From assembly GCA_002329365.1 (NCBI GenBank), contig DCUB01000047.1, positions 1 through 51,693 of the forward strand: a DNA stretch of 51,693 bases. Reading direction: 5' to 3'. The notes under the pieces are model-generated. The model did not search any database. It was not told the origin of the DNA and was given only the letters and a program-made list of their open reading frames with translations. The position numbers were made by a program, and so were the translations under genes. Source of the stretch: Ruminococcaceae bacterium UBA1425 (GTDB lineage Bacteria; Bacillota; Clostridia; Oscillospirales; Acutalibacteraceae). Positions within the stretch are counted from its first letter, which is position 1; the number at the start of each line of letters is the position of its first letter. Below are positions 42,674 through 50,704 of the stretch, piece by piece.

Positions 42674-42883
42674 ATGAGTGAAAAATTACCTCCCCTTTCA
42701 GAAATCAAAAAGGTAGCAACTGAAAACGGCGTAGAACTTACTGACGATATACTCGACGAAATCGCAGGCGGAGCATACACACAGGAAGAATGGTTAAGCA
42801 TGACCGTTGAAGAGCGTCAGGAAGCTCAGAGGCGTTCGCTTTTGGCAAAACTGGTTTTAAAACAACCCTGCGAGATGGACTAA
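42674..42883 (+). CDS. RiPP precursor peptide 1 (lanthipeptide-like leader)
   Basis: A 69-residue peptide. The leader-like N-terminus ends ELTDDILDEIAGG (residues 21-33), matching the acidic L-x-x-I-A-G-G end of class II lanthipeptide leaders. The presumed core (34-69) has T36, S42, T44 and S55 as dehydratable residues and a single cysteine, C66, in QPCEMD at the C-terminus. One Cys with four Ser/Thr would allow one thioether ring plus dehydro residues. The ATG follows AAAGGAGATATT. It is the first gene of the operon with LanM. The core is rich in E, Q and R, which is unusual, so cleavage after GG is inferred only. Confidence 0.7.
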   Translation: MSEKLPPLSEIKKVATENGVELTDDILDEIAGGAYTQEEWLSMTVEERQEAQRRSLLAKLVLKQPCEMD

Positions 42884-42897
42884 TGTCAATATTGCAA

Positions 42898-42933
42898 GAC
42901 AGCTTGGTGAGGGTGTTCAATCACCAAGCTGTC
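42898..42933 (+). terminator. Hairpin between the two precursor genes
   Basis: GACAGCTTGGTGA (42898-42910) and TCACCAAGCTGTC (42921-42933) form a perfect 13-bp stem with a 10-nt loop and no strong T-run. It probably serves as a partial attenuator or mRNA-stabilising hairpin that raises precursor 1 over the downstream enzymes. Confidence 0.7.
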
Positions 42934-42959
42934 AATGTAAATTTTCCGGAGGTGTTGCT

Positions 42960-43166
42960 ATGTATCAATCCCCTGATTTTGTAAAAGTTGACGTCAATGT
43001 AAAGGATGTCTTTGCAAATTATCTGCAGACCGGTTGCCCTATGGATGAGTTCGGTATCTGGAGGTACATCGCTCCGTGTGAAGGCACGCCCGATTATGCG
43101 TTTGAAGGTGACACATACATCTCGTTAGGCTGGGGAGACGGGTGCTATTCAACACTTTTGCCGTAA
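42960..43166 (+). CDS. RiPP precursor peptide 2 (Cys-, Trp-, Tyr-rich)
   Basis: A 68-residue peptide unlike precursor 1. The N-terminal MYQSPDFVKVDVNVKDVFANY resembles leaders of Clostridia radical-SAM-modified peptides. It is followed by TGCPMDEFG and a Gly/Tyr/Trp-rich second half with cysteines at 26, 40 and 62 (APCEG, GDGCYST). No GG site is present. The ATG follows CCGGAGG. It lies between precursor 1 and the PqqD-containing kinase. The cysteines and aromatic residues are plausible targets of the SPASM enzyme. Being a precursor is inferred from size, composition and place. Confidence 0.62.
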   Translation: MYQSPDFVKVDVNVKDVFANYLQTGCPMDEFGIWRYIAPCEGTPDYAFEGDTYISLGWGDGCYSTLLP

Positions 43167-43181
43167 CATGTGACTTTTTGA

Positions 43182-44309
43182 ATGTTCTTTTTCCGTAACG
43201 CTTGCCCTTCACTTCAATTCGATAAAATCGAAAGGCAGTTTGTCAGGTTTTCTTCGGGTTCTGCTGATATGCTGCCCGGTTTTGTTGTTTCCTTTTTTGA
43301 AAAGTCATCCATTCCTTTTTCCGTCGGCAGACCGGTGCAGACAGTAAACGGCTACTGCTTTTATGAAAGCGACGCCGGCATTGTTTTTTCTTTGAACAAC
43401 GTTTATCTGAGGCTGTACGATGATTATCAGAAAGCCGATGTGTATATTCCGCAAAAAAATGAGAACTCCGCCGTTGAATTTGACGCTTTGAATCTTTTGC
43501 TTCTTGCGTACAAATACAGGATGATTGCTACGGGCAATATTCTGATGCATTCCGCCGCCGTGATTCACCGCGGCAGCGGGATTTTGTTCTGCGGCATGTC
43601 CGGCGCCGGCAAAAGCACGCAGGCAGGGCTTTGGAACAGGCATCTTAAAGCATGGGCGCTTAATTTTGACCAGCCGTGCGTTCTCATGGACAAGGATGAT
43701 GTCGTTGTTCACGGCTCCCCATGGAGCGGCAAAGAGCGCTGCTATATAAACAGCTGCGCGCCGCTTAAGGCGATTGTATTTGTCGAACAGGCAGACGTCA
43801 ACGAGGCATTACTGCTCTCCGAAGCGGAGGCTTTTTCAAAGGTCTATCTTAACAACTATGTATATCCCATATCTGAGGAAATCGAGCGGCTGTTTATCGC
43901 AAACACTAAAAAGCTTGTCGAAAAAATACCGGTTTACACGCTGAAATGCACCGTATCTGAGGACGCGGTCAAGGTTATGTACGGATGTCTGTTCGGCGGG
44001 AATTATGAAGCTGTAAAAGGAGCGCTTAACATGGTATATAAAAGAAAAGATTGCTTCGAGATGAAAAAGGTCGCCGATGATTTTTTAGTTATTCCGAGGG
44101 GCACGATGTCCATAGACTACAGCGCCGTGCTCGTTTTCAATGAATCGGGAGCTTTTCTTTGGGATGTGCTTAAAAAGGAAGTCGGTATTGAGGAGCTTAC
44201 AAAAGCGCTTGCTGTTAAATATTCACTTGACGTCACGACGGCGCACGATGATGCCGTGAAATTTATTGACAAAATGGTTGAGAACGATTTGGTTGACGTG
44301 AAAGGCTGA
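43182..44309 (+). CDS. HPr-kinase-like P-loop protein fused to PqqD domain
   Basis: A 375-residue protein. The middle part is HPr-kinase-like: LMHSAAVIHRG before Walker A GMSGAGKST (138-146, K144), then GSPWSGKE. Residues about 292-373 form a PqqD-type RiPP recognition element (DDFLVIPRGT...ESGAFLWDVL...DKMVENDLV). HPr-kinase homologues phosphorylate the C-terminal serine of some lasso peptides; PqqD domains bind leader peptides. The fusion suggests a leader-guided peptide kinase or ATP-dependent chaperone. It lies 15 nt after precursor 2. The ATG at 43182 has no clear Shine-Dalgarno, so the start is uncertain. Confidence 0.8.
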   Translation: MFFFRNACPSLQFDKIERQFVRFSSGSADMLPGFVVSFFEKSSIPFSVGRPVQTVNGYCFYESDAGIVFSLNNVYLRLYDDYQKADVYIPQKNENSAVEFDALNLLLLAYKYRMIATGNILMHSAAVIHRGSGILFCGMSGAGKSTQAGLWNRHLKAWALNFDQPCVLMDKDDVVVHGSPWSGKERCYINSCAPLKAIVFVEQADVNEALLLSEAEAFSKVYLNNYVYPISEEIERLFIANTKKLVEKIPVYTLKCTVSEDAVKVMYGCLFGGNYEAVKGALNMVYKRKDCFEMKKVADDFLVIPRGTMSIDYSAVLVFNESGAFLWDVLKKEVGIEELTKALAVKYSLDVTTAHDDAVKFIDKMVENDLVDVKG

Positions 44310-44315
44310 TGCTGT

Positions 44316-45473
44316 ATGGGTTGGATTTTTGACGCGCTTTCAACGGGAAAACCGACGCTTGACAGATTCAGCAAGGTTATTTCAAAAAACACAATTGACA
44401 ATAGAGTCCTGCTCAACTTTACCTTCGAGCTGACGCCTGTATGCAACTTCAGATGTGAAATCTGCTATATACGCATGACGGCTGAAGAACTGAAAAAAAG
44501 CGGCGGGTCTGTACTGCCCTTTTCGATTTGGCGCGGCCTTGCCGACCAGCTTGCCGAAATGGGCGCGCTTAACTGTACGCTTACGGGCGGGGAATGCACG
44601 CTTCATCCCGATTTCTGCGATATTTACAGCTACATATATGACAAGGGTATTTTAATGACCGTAATGACAAACGGCTCGAATATCACCGACAAGATTCTTG
44701 AGCTTTTTGTCAAAAAACCTCCGCAAAAGGTATTTATGACGCTTTACGGCGCGTCGCCCGAGACATACGAAAAATTTTGCGGCAACGGTAAATACTACGA
44801 TATTGTCCGCGAAAACATCGAAAGACTGCTCGATAAAAGAATACCTCTTGAGCTTCAGTTTACAGCCGGCAAAAACAATGTCTATGATTTTGAAGCCTGC
44901 TATGAATTTTCAAAGCAAAAGAATTTAGAGTTTAAATATACCGATTTCCTTATTAATTTCAACAGATGCAACGACGAAGTCATTGACAATTTCCACGGCG
45001 ATCATGATGAGTATCTGCGCGTGTCAAAAAGAATCTGGTGCGAAAGAAAGGGAATCGATTATAAGGATGCCGGCGACGTTATTTCACCGGAAAACCAAAT
45101 TGTTCCCTCAACAGACAACCCGGTTATTGAAAAAGGCATTCCCTGCAACGCGGGCAGAAACAGCTGCATTATAAACTGGAAGGGCGAAATGCAGCCCTGC
45201 ATTATGATTGAAGCGCATAAAGAATATCCGCTCGAAAAGGGAGTAAAAAAGAGCTGGGAAAACATTGTCGCGTGGTCTGATTCCGTACCACAGATAGTAG
45301 AATGTCAGAACTGTATCCACAGGCTTCACTGCAAGAAGTGCATTGCCGCGCATTACTGCGACGTGGGCGAATTCGGCAAGCCGTCGCCGCGGATGTGCTA
45401 TAAGGTGCTTCATCCCGAAGAAGCCGCGAAATTCGAAGCGGAGTATTTAAAGGCAAAAACGCCAAAGAATTAA
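44316..45473 (+). CDS. Radical SAM/SPASM peptide-modifying enzyme
   Basis: A 385-residue protein. CNFRCEIC (C43, C47, C50) binds the radical SAM cluster. LTGGECTLHPDF and MTNGSN are core motifs. The C-terminal SPASM region has CNAGRNSC, GEMQPC and CQNCIHRLHCKKC...YC, which can bind one or two auxiliary [4Fe-4S] clusters. Such enzymes make thioether (sactipeptide) or carbon-carbon crosslinks, or epimerise or cleave residues. The required recognition domain is absent here and is probably supplied by the PqqD domain of the preceding gene, 6 nt upstream. Confidence 0.9.
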   Translation: MGWIFDALSTGKPTLDRFSKVISKNTIDNRVLLNFTFELTPVCNFRCEICYIRMTAEELKKSGGSVLPFSIWRGLADQLAEMGALNCTLTGGECTLHPDFCDIYSYIYDKGILMTVMTNGSNITDKILELFVKKPPQKVFMTLYGASPETYEKFCGNGKYYDIVRENIERLLDKRIPLELQFTAGKNNVYDFEACYEFSKQKNLEFKYTDFLINFNRCNDEVIDNFHGDHDEYLRVSKRIWCERKGIDYKDAGDVISPENQIVPSTDNPVIEKGIPCNAGRNSCIINWKGEMQPCIMIEAHKEYPLEKGVKKSWENIVAWSDSVPQIVECQNCIHRLHCKKCIAAHYCDVGEFGKPSPRMCYKVLHPEEAAKFEAEYLKAKTPKN

Positions 45474-47681
45474 TTGCAGGTGATTTCGGTGGCTTTTGAC
45501 GAACGTGTTGTGATGGGAGACAGTCACAGCGGCGGGAAAAGTGTCGAGCTTGTCAAAGACAATTCATCAGAATACATCCGTAAACCGCGGAACGCGGCGG
45601 TTGAACATGCCCTTGAAGCTTTTCTGCTCGGTCTTCGGCAGGAAGGCTTTGTTTTTACTCCGCGCTGTGTAAAAATACTTGACGAGGGAAGCGACTGGCA
45701 CAATGCCGAAATAGTGAAAAATGACGCTGCGGAAAGTATTGACGACGTCATCCTGTATTGCAGGCGGTGCGGCGCGTTGATTTTTATTGCTTACATTCTC
45801 GGCTCAACCGATTTACATATTGAAAACGTTATTGCCTCCAAGGATTCCCCCGTTCTTGTAGATGTTGAAACGCTTCTTTCCGGCAGGGTTAACGATGGCA
45901 CTCCGCATGTAAAGCATAACACCTTGACACAGTCCGTGCTTAAATCGCATCTGCTTCCGAACTGGATTGCGTCAAACGGCGCCGTGGCGGATTGCGGCGG
46001 ACTGACCGGCTTTAATGATAATTCACGGAATATCCTTACCTACAACGGCGAAAACGTTTATATATATGACTTTGAGAGGGAAGTGCTTGAAGGCTTCACC
46101 GAGGTGTATTCCTTCGCGCTGTCGCATAAAGAGAAGCTTTTAACGCTTACCGGGCTGTTTTCGGGGTGCGGATTCCGCCAGATACTGCGTCCGACGGAAA
46201 CATATGCCCGGATATCGGAGCTTGTTAGAAAGCTTGACGCTGACAAGGCAAAAAGCTTTACAGAAGCGTTGCTTCGCCGCGCGTACGAAAACGACACCGA
46301 CCCCGACAGGCTTCGGAAGGCATACCTTGTATTCCGGTCCGAAGTAAACAGCATATTGCGCGGTGACATTCCGTATTTCTACTCCCTCGGCTGCTCCACA
46401 GACCTTTGCGACGAAAACGGAAAGGTGCTTGAAGGTTTTCTTCTGGACTCTCCCGTTATGTCTGCGAAAAAAAGAATCGGGTCGCTGAGCGCAGAAGATA
46501 TGGAATGTCAAAGGCGCATAATATCTCAGTCGCTTTCGGCTGTGCGGCCGGTCGGCAAACGGCTGGCGCAACCTGTTTGCGGCGAAAGCATATATGATAT
46601 CATCATAAACACCCTTGAAAGCCGCTCTTTAAGTAGTATCACCTCAAGATGGATGGCGCTCCGGCCATCCGGCGACGGAAACGTGTATCTTCAAAGCGCG
46701 GGGCTCGGGCTTTACGACGGTCTGCTCGGTATTCTATGCTGCTATGCTGCGGTTTACAATAAAACAGGCAATAAAGATACGCTGCGCAAGCTAAAAGAGC
46801 ATTACGAGCCGTGCAGACGGCTAATAACGGAAAAAAGAACTGTCGTCACGAGCCTTATGGGCTGCTCCGTTCAAAACGGCTTTAGCGGTCACATCCTTTC
46901 GCTTATCCACATTTCGGAGCTGACGGGAGAAAAGCTTTTTTATGATGATGCCGTGAAAATCGCTTCCGATGTCACGGTTGATTTGTCGGGAAAAAGCGAT
47001 ATAGGAGACCTGCTTTGCGGCGCTTTGGGCATAGCACTGTGCCTCCCGAAGCTGCCGAAGGAAGTTTACGAAGGGCTTGCAAAGCTACTTCTTCCGAATC
47101 TTATTTCATACGAGCCGAAGCTGACGGGTGTCGCTCACGGGGCGTCGGGCGCTGCGTTAGCGCTCGCCGCCGTACAAAAGGCTCTCGGCACAACACTTTA
47201 TGACGACAAAATAATTTCACTGCTCGAATATGAAAACAGCTTTTATGACAAGGGTGAAAACAACTGGCGTGATTTGCGCAATCCTCAAAAAAACGGCTTC
47301 ATGGACGGCTGGTGCTCCGGTGCGCCCGGCATAGGAATGTCGCGCAGGCGAATAGAGGAATATACGGATAACGAAGTCATTGTAAGGATATGCAGAAAAG
47401 ATATTGGAAACATAACAAAAAGGCTGCTCGCGCAGAAGTCCTCGAAGCGCGACTGCCTTTGCTGCGGCAACGCGTCAAAAATAATGGCAGGCTCATACCT
47501 CGGTGTAAATATTCCCGATATATATAAAGGTCTTGAAAGCAGGCTGAAATGTGATATACTTAATGCTGTTCACCCCATTGATACCTGCGATATCAACTCA
47601 GGGCTTATGCAGGGCTTTGCCGGAACAGGCTACGCGCTTGCGATGTACGGCGACAAACACAGCGGAGGTATGCTTCTTTGA
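45474..47681 (+). CDS. lanM: Minimal LanM-type lanthipeptide synthetase
   Basis: A 735-residue (TTG) or 730-residue (GTG at 45489, better placed after AGGTG) bifunctional enzyme. It starts at the conserved GDSHSGGKSV block; the usual N-terminal ~230 residues are missing. K37 (RKPR) and D113, H115, N118, D130 keep the spacing of the catalytic residues known in CylM. RQILRPTETY is the phosphate-elimination site, and RGDIPYF follows. The cyclase half has HGASG, WCSG (C614) and CCG (C663, C664), a three-cysteine zinc site as in ProcM-like enzymes. It dehydrates Ser/Thr and forms lanthionine rings. Its start abuts the radical SAM stop. Confidence 0.92.
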   Translation: MQVISVAFDERVVMGDSHSGGKSVELVKDNSSEYIRKPRNAAVEHALEAFLLGLRQEGFVFTPRCVKILDEGSDWHNAEIVKNDAAESIDDVILYCRRCGALIFIAYILGSTDLHIENVIASKDSPVLVDVETLLSGRVNDGTPHVKHNTLTQSVLKSHLLPNWIASNGAVADCGGLTGFNDNSRNILTYNGENVYIYDFEREVLEGFTEVYSFALSHKEKLLTLTGLFSGCGFRQILRPTETYARISELVRKLDADKAKSFTEALLRRAYENDTDPDRLRKAYLVFRSEVNSILRGDIPYFYSLGCSTDLCDENGKVLEGFLLDSPVMSAKKRIGSLSAEDMECQRRIISQSLSAVRPVGKRLAQPVCGESIYDIIINTLESRSLSSITSRWMALRPSGDGNVYLQSAGLGLYDGLLGILCCYAAVYNKTGNKDTLRKLKEHYEPCRRLITEKRTVVTSLMGCSVQNGFSGHILSLIHISELTGEKLFYDDAVKIASDVTVDLSGKSDIGDLLCGALGIALCLPKLPKEVYEGLAKLLLPNLISYEPKLTGVAHGASGAALALAAVQKALGTTLYDDKIISLLEYENSFYDKGENNWRDLRNPQKNGFMDGWCSGAPGIGMSRRRIEEYTDNEVIVRICRKDIGNITKRLLAQKSSKRDCLCCGNASKIMAGSYLGVNIPDIYKGLESRLKCDILNAVHPIDTCDINSGLMQGFAGTGYALAMYGDKHSGGMLL

Positions 47682-48220
47682 ACATAAGCGACAAAGGCTT
47701 TTCTGTTTACATGAGCGAGCTTATGCCGTTAATAAGTGATTCGCTCCAAAGCGGGCAGACTGTCCGGATAAAAGTCCGCGGAAACAGCATGTATCCTTTT
47801 CTTCTCGACACGCGCGACAGCGTCACCTTTGCTCCGCTTATAGGCCGGCCGGTGCGGCGCGGCGATATTATACTTTTCAGACGGACAAACGGCTCTTATA
47901 TCATGCACCGTGTATATTCCGTCGACAAAAACGGCGTCATGCAGTTCATAGGAGATGCGCAGTACACGCTCGAGCATAATATCAAAAGGGAGCAGGCGGT
48001 TGCATTCGTTCCCTCGGTTGTGAGAAACGGCAGGGAGATATCCTGCGACAAGGGCGCATGGCGCAGGGCAATGACGTTGTTCATGCTGATGCGTATAAAA
48101 TGTCCGGGGCTTGCGCGGCTTATATACAATATTTGCTGTTACGGCAACAGGTTTCTGAAGGAGCTGGGTTCGGCTTTGCGTTTTATAAAGCGGAAGCTGA
48201 ATAAGGAGAAAAAATCATGA
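47678..48220 (+). CDS. S26/S24-type Ser-His peptidase, likely leader peptidase
   Basis: A 180-residue protein. RGNSMYPFL holds the nucleophile S37, and IMHRVYSV holds H77 where bacterial LepB has lysine. This is the Ser-His arrangement of SipW/Sec11-type signal peptidases. There is no N-terminal membrane anchor; a C-terminal hydrophobic helix (about 132-155) may tether it. The TTG at 47678 overlaps the lanM stop and follows GGAGG by 9 nt. It probably removes a leader from the modified peptide, since the exporter lacks its own protease domain. Confidence 0.8.
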   Translation: MNISDKGFSVYMSELMPLISDSLQSGQTVRIKVRGNSMYPFLLDTRDSVTFAPLIGRPVRRGDIILFRRTNGSYIMHRVYSVDKNGVMQFIGDAQYTLEHNIKREQAVAFVPSVVRNGREISCDKGAWRRAMTLFMLMRIKCPGLARLIYNICCYGNRFLKELGSALRFIKRKLNKEKKS

Positions 48221-49920
48221 AGCAAAAACTGAAAAAGCTTTTCAATATTTTTAAAAACTGGGGAGATACGAGCGACTACATAAGGTGGATGCTCCGTCTT
48301 ACGTCGCGCTATAAAAACAGCATATTCATTATGATGGCGATAAGCTTTGTTTCGCTTATCATCTCGTACGCCGGCACTATTATCGGCAAGTATGTAGTCG
48401 ACGGCGCCACAACAGGCAATCTGAGCGTGCGAAACATACTATATATGTGCTTTGCAACTTTAATATCCATACTGATTGGCGTCGGCAGCAGAATATTAGG
48501 CGACTATATAAACGAAAAGTTTTCATTCGGGATACGCGCCGAAATGTTCAGCACCATTCAGCGCAGCACATGGCAGGACATTTCAAAATTCCACAGCGGA
48601 GACCTTATAACACGCCTTACAAGCGACGTCGGCTCGCTTTCCGGCACTTTGATATCCTTTTTTCCGAACATCATTCTAACTGCTTTACAGCTTGTTATTG
48701 CTTTTTGCATTTTATTCTATTACGACAAAGCAATGGCGGCTTTCGCGCTCATCCTCGGCCCCATAGGCGCGCTTTGCGCGATGTTTTTCAGGGAGAGGTA
48801 TAAAAAATATCAAACGCTTCTGCGCGAAAACGAGTCCGAATACCGAGCGTTCATGCAGGAAAATCTTGAAAACCTTACCGTAATCAAGGCGTTTCAGCGC
48901 GAGGATGACAACGAAGCCGCCATAAACGAAATGCGCAAAAAAAGACTTACCGCCATTTTCAGGAGCTCGCGCCTCAGCGCTTTGATGGGCGCGCTTATGC
49001 GGGCAATTTACAGTCTCGGGTATGTCATTGCCTTCTGCTGGGGCGCTTATCGCATATCGAAAGGCTCGATTACATATGGAACGCTTACGGTCTTTATATC
49101 GCTTGTCTCTCAGGTGCAAGGCTCTGTTAACGGTCTTACAAACATTATTCCGCAGTTTTACGGCATGCTCATCGCGGCCAAAAGAATAAGAGAGGTCTCC
49201 GATATAGAAAACGAAATTTATGACGGTAAAGAAAACATACCCGAAAGCGTCGGCATCACAATAGAACATGTCGACTTTACATATGAAACGGAAAAGGTGC
49301 TTTCGGATGTAAGCGTCATCATAAAGCCCGGCGAGCGGGTAGGCGTTGTAGGCAGCTCCGGCGCGGGAAAAACAACGCTTATCAGGCTGCTGCTTGCCCT
49401 TGTCAAGCCCGACACGGGAAGTATACATTATACGGTCGGGCAAGGCATCGCCGAAGCCGTCACTCCGTCGTCAAGACGCTTCATATCATATGTCCCGCAG
49501 GGAAACACACTGCTTTCCGGAACAATAAGGAAAAACCTGCTTACAGGCAAGGACGACGCCTCCGACGACGAGCTTTACGGCGCACTTCGTATGGCGGGCG
49601 CGGAGAATTTTGTCAGAAGAAACCCCGACGGGCTTGACACGATGCTCTCGGAAAATGCCGGCGGACTGTCGGAGGGACAGGCTCAGCGTATCGCTATTGC
49701 AAGAGCGCTTATCCGCAACAGACCTCTGCTGATTCTTGACGAGGCGACAAGCGCCCTTGACGAAAGCACAGAGTCGCAGGTTCTGAAAAACATTACCGAA
49801 AGCTGCATCGGATGTACATGCCTGATTATTACACACCGCCGTTCAATGCTGAAGTACTGCGACAGGGTGCTTGAAATATATGATGACGGAACGATTCTTG
49901 TAAGGGATAATCATCAATAA
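48217..49920 (+). CDS. ABC transporter, fused membrane and ATPase domains (peptide exporter)
   Basis: A 567-residue exporter half-transporter. Six membrane segments occupy residues about 30-320. The ATPase part has GSSGAGKTTL (Walker A), a degenerate signature GLSEGQAQRIAIARA and LILDEATSALDE (Walker B). There is no N-terminal C39 peptidase domain. It would act as a homodimer exporting the mature peptide. Its ATG overlaps the peptidase stop (ATGA). It is the last gene of the operon, followed by a terminator. Confidence 0.92.
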   Translation: MKQKLKKLFNIFKNWGDTSDYIRWMLRLTSRYKNSIFIMMAISFVSLIISYAGTIIGKYVVDGATTGNLSVRNILYMCFATLISILIGVGSRILGDYINEKFSFGIRAEMFSTIQRSTWQDISKFHSGDLITRLTSDVGSLSGTLISFFPNIILTALQLVIAFCILFYYDKAMAAFALILGPIGALCAMFFRERYKKYQTLLRENESEYRAFMQENLENLTVIKAFQREDDNEAAINEMRKKRLTAIFRSSRLSALMGALMRAIYSLGYVIAFCWGAYRISKGSITYGTLTVFISLVSQVQGSVNGLTNIIPQFYGMLIAAKRIREVSDIENEIYDGKENIPESVGITIEHVDFTYETEKVLSDVSVIIKPGERVGVVGSSGAGKTTLIRLLLALVKPDTGSIHYTVGQGIAEAVTPSSRRFISYVPQGNTLLSGTIRKNLLTGKDDASDDELYGALRMAGAENFVRRNPDGLDTMLSENAGGLSEGQAQRIAIARALIRNRPLLILDEATSALDESTESQVLKNITESCIGCTCLIITHRRSMLKYCDRVLEIYDDGTILVRDNHQ

Positions 49921-49948
49921 CGACCTTAATCAATGGAGTTCTGAACAT

Positions 49949-49994
49949 AAAAGTGGCTGTGACGAAATTTCGTGTTTCGTCACAACCACTTTTT
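49949..49994 (+). terminator. Terminator of the RiPP operon
   Basis: AAAAGTGGCTGTGACGAAA (49949-49967) pairs with TTTCGTCACAACCACTTTT (49975-49993) with one mismatch, followed by T. It may also work on the minus strand. Nothing else was seen in 49921-50119. Confidence 0.85.
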
Positions 49995-50119
49995 GTCGAC
50001 ATTTTAACTTTTTTGTGCTAAAGTACTTGAAAGGTTAAAAAGCAACAGCCGCCTCTCCGCTAAGCGTAAGGCAGCATGTTTAAACTTTTATATAATTATT
50101 GATGTTCTGCGGTTGGTTG

Positions 50120-50383
50120 CTAAAACAGCGTAAGCACGAGTCCGCAGACAAGCGCTCCGCAGCACGCGGCGGCGGCGAGCTTCAACGCTAATAGTAAGCG
50201 GCTGCGGCGCAGCTTAGTCGGCGGCGGGAATCCGGCGGTGCTCATCATTCCGGCGCGTTCGCGAAGCTTGCCCTCGCTTACCGACGCGTATTCCGGCTTA
50301 ACAAAATAAAGTATACGTTCAAAATATTCGCAGTCTGTCTGCGTAATCTCCACAACCTGTCGGTTAACGCCTTTTATCATCAT
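50120..50383 (-). CDS. Small single-span membrane protein, unknown
   Basis: An 87-residue protein from ATG 50383, preceded by GAAAGGAAAAAT. It starts MMIKGVNRQVVEITQTDCEYFERILYFVKPEYA and has a basic RRSR stretch before one C-terminal hydrophobic segment (about 62-85, AAAACCGALVCGLVL). This predicts a cytosolic N-terminus and a tail-anchored topology. I recognise no family. It is convergent with the RiPP operon and separated by a terminator, so a role in immunity cannot be claimed. Confidence 0.6.
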   Translation of the reverse strand: MMIKGVNRQVVEITQTDCEYFERILYFVKPEYASVSEGKLRERAGMMSTAGFPPPTKLRRSRLLLALKLAAAACCGALVCGLVLTLF

Positions 50384-50704
50384 ATTATTTTTCCTTTCAA
50401 CCACTGTATTTTCTGCGGGCAAAGTTATTTTTGCCTGAGCCTATATCTTTTATTCAGCGCTTGTGATATTACCGTTTGTATAATCGGCAACAGTTCAACC
50501 TGTGGAAAACTCGGTGGAAAATGTTGAAAAGTTCAGTTGAAAGCCTTGTTTTTACGATATTCGGGCTGTGAATAACTTAATAAAAGTCGTTTTTTAATTA
50601 CCGGGCGTTTTTGCCGCTTTACACCGTATTAAAATTCGGTTACAGTTTTTTACACAATTATCCATTAAACTATATTATATGCAAAGAAAATGAGGTTAAT
50701 GACA
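50384..50704. other. Gap with two DnaA-box-like sites, no gene
   Basis: This 321-nt gap contains TGTGGAAAA (50501-50509) and TGTGAATAA (50567-50575), a near and a full match to the DnaA box on the reverse strand, in AT-rich sequence. No dnaA gene is adjacent and no array is present. Nothing else was recognised. Confidence 0.4.

Noticed and set aside
45474..47681. lanM as a 5'-truncated pseudogene
   Set aside because: All dehydratase and cyclase motifs are intact with correct spacing, it starts exactly at the conserved core, and neighbours are translationally coupled.
50120..50383. Immunity protein for the RiPP operon
   Set aside because: It is on the opposite strand, behind a strong terminator, and resembles no immunity family; size and one membrane span are not enough.
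50501..50575. Replication origin
   Set aside because: Only one full and one near DnaA box, no cluster, and no dnaA, dnaN or rpmH nearby.
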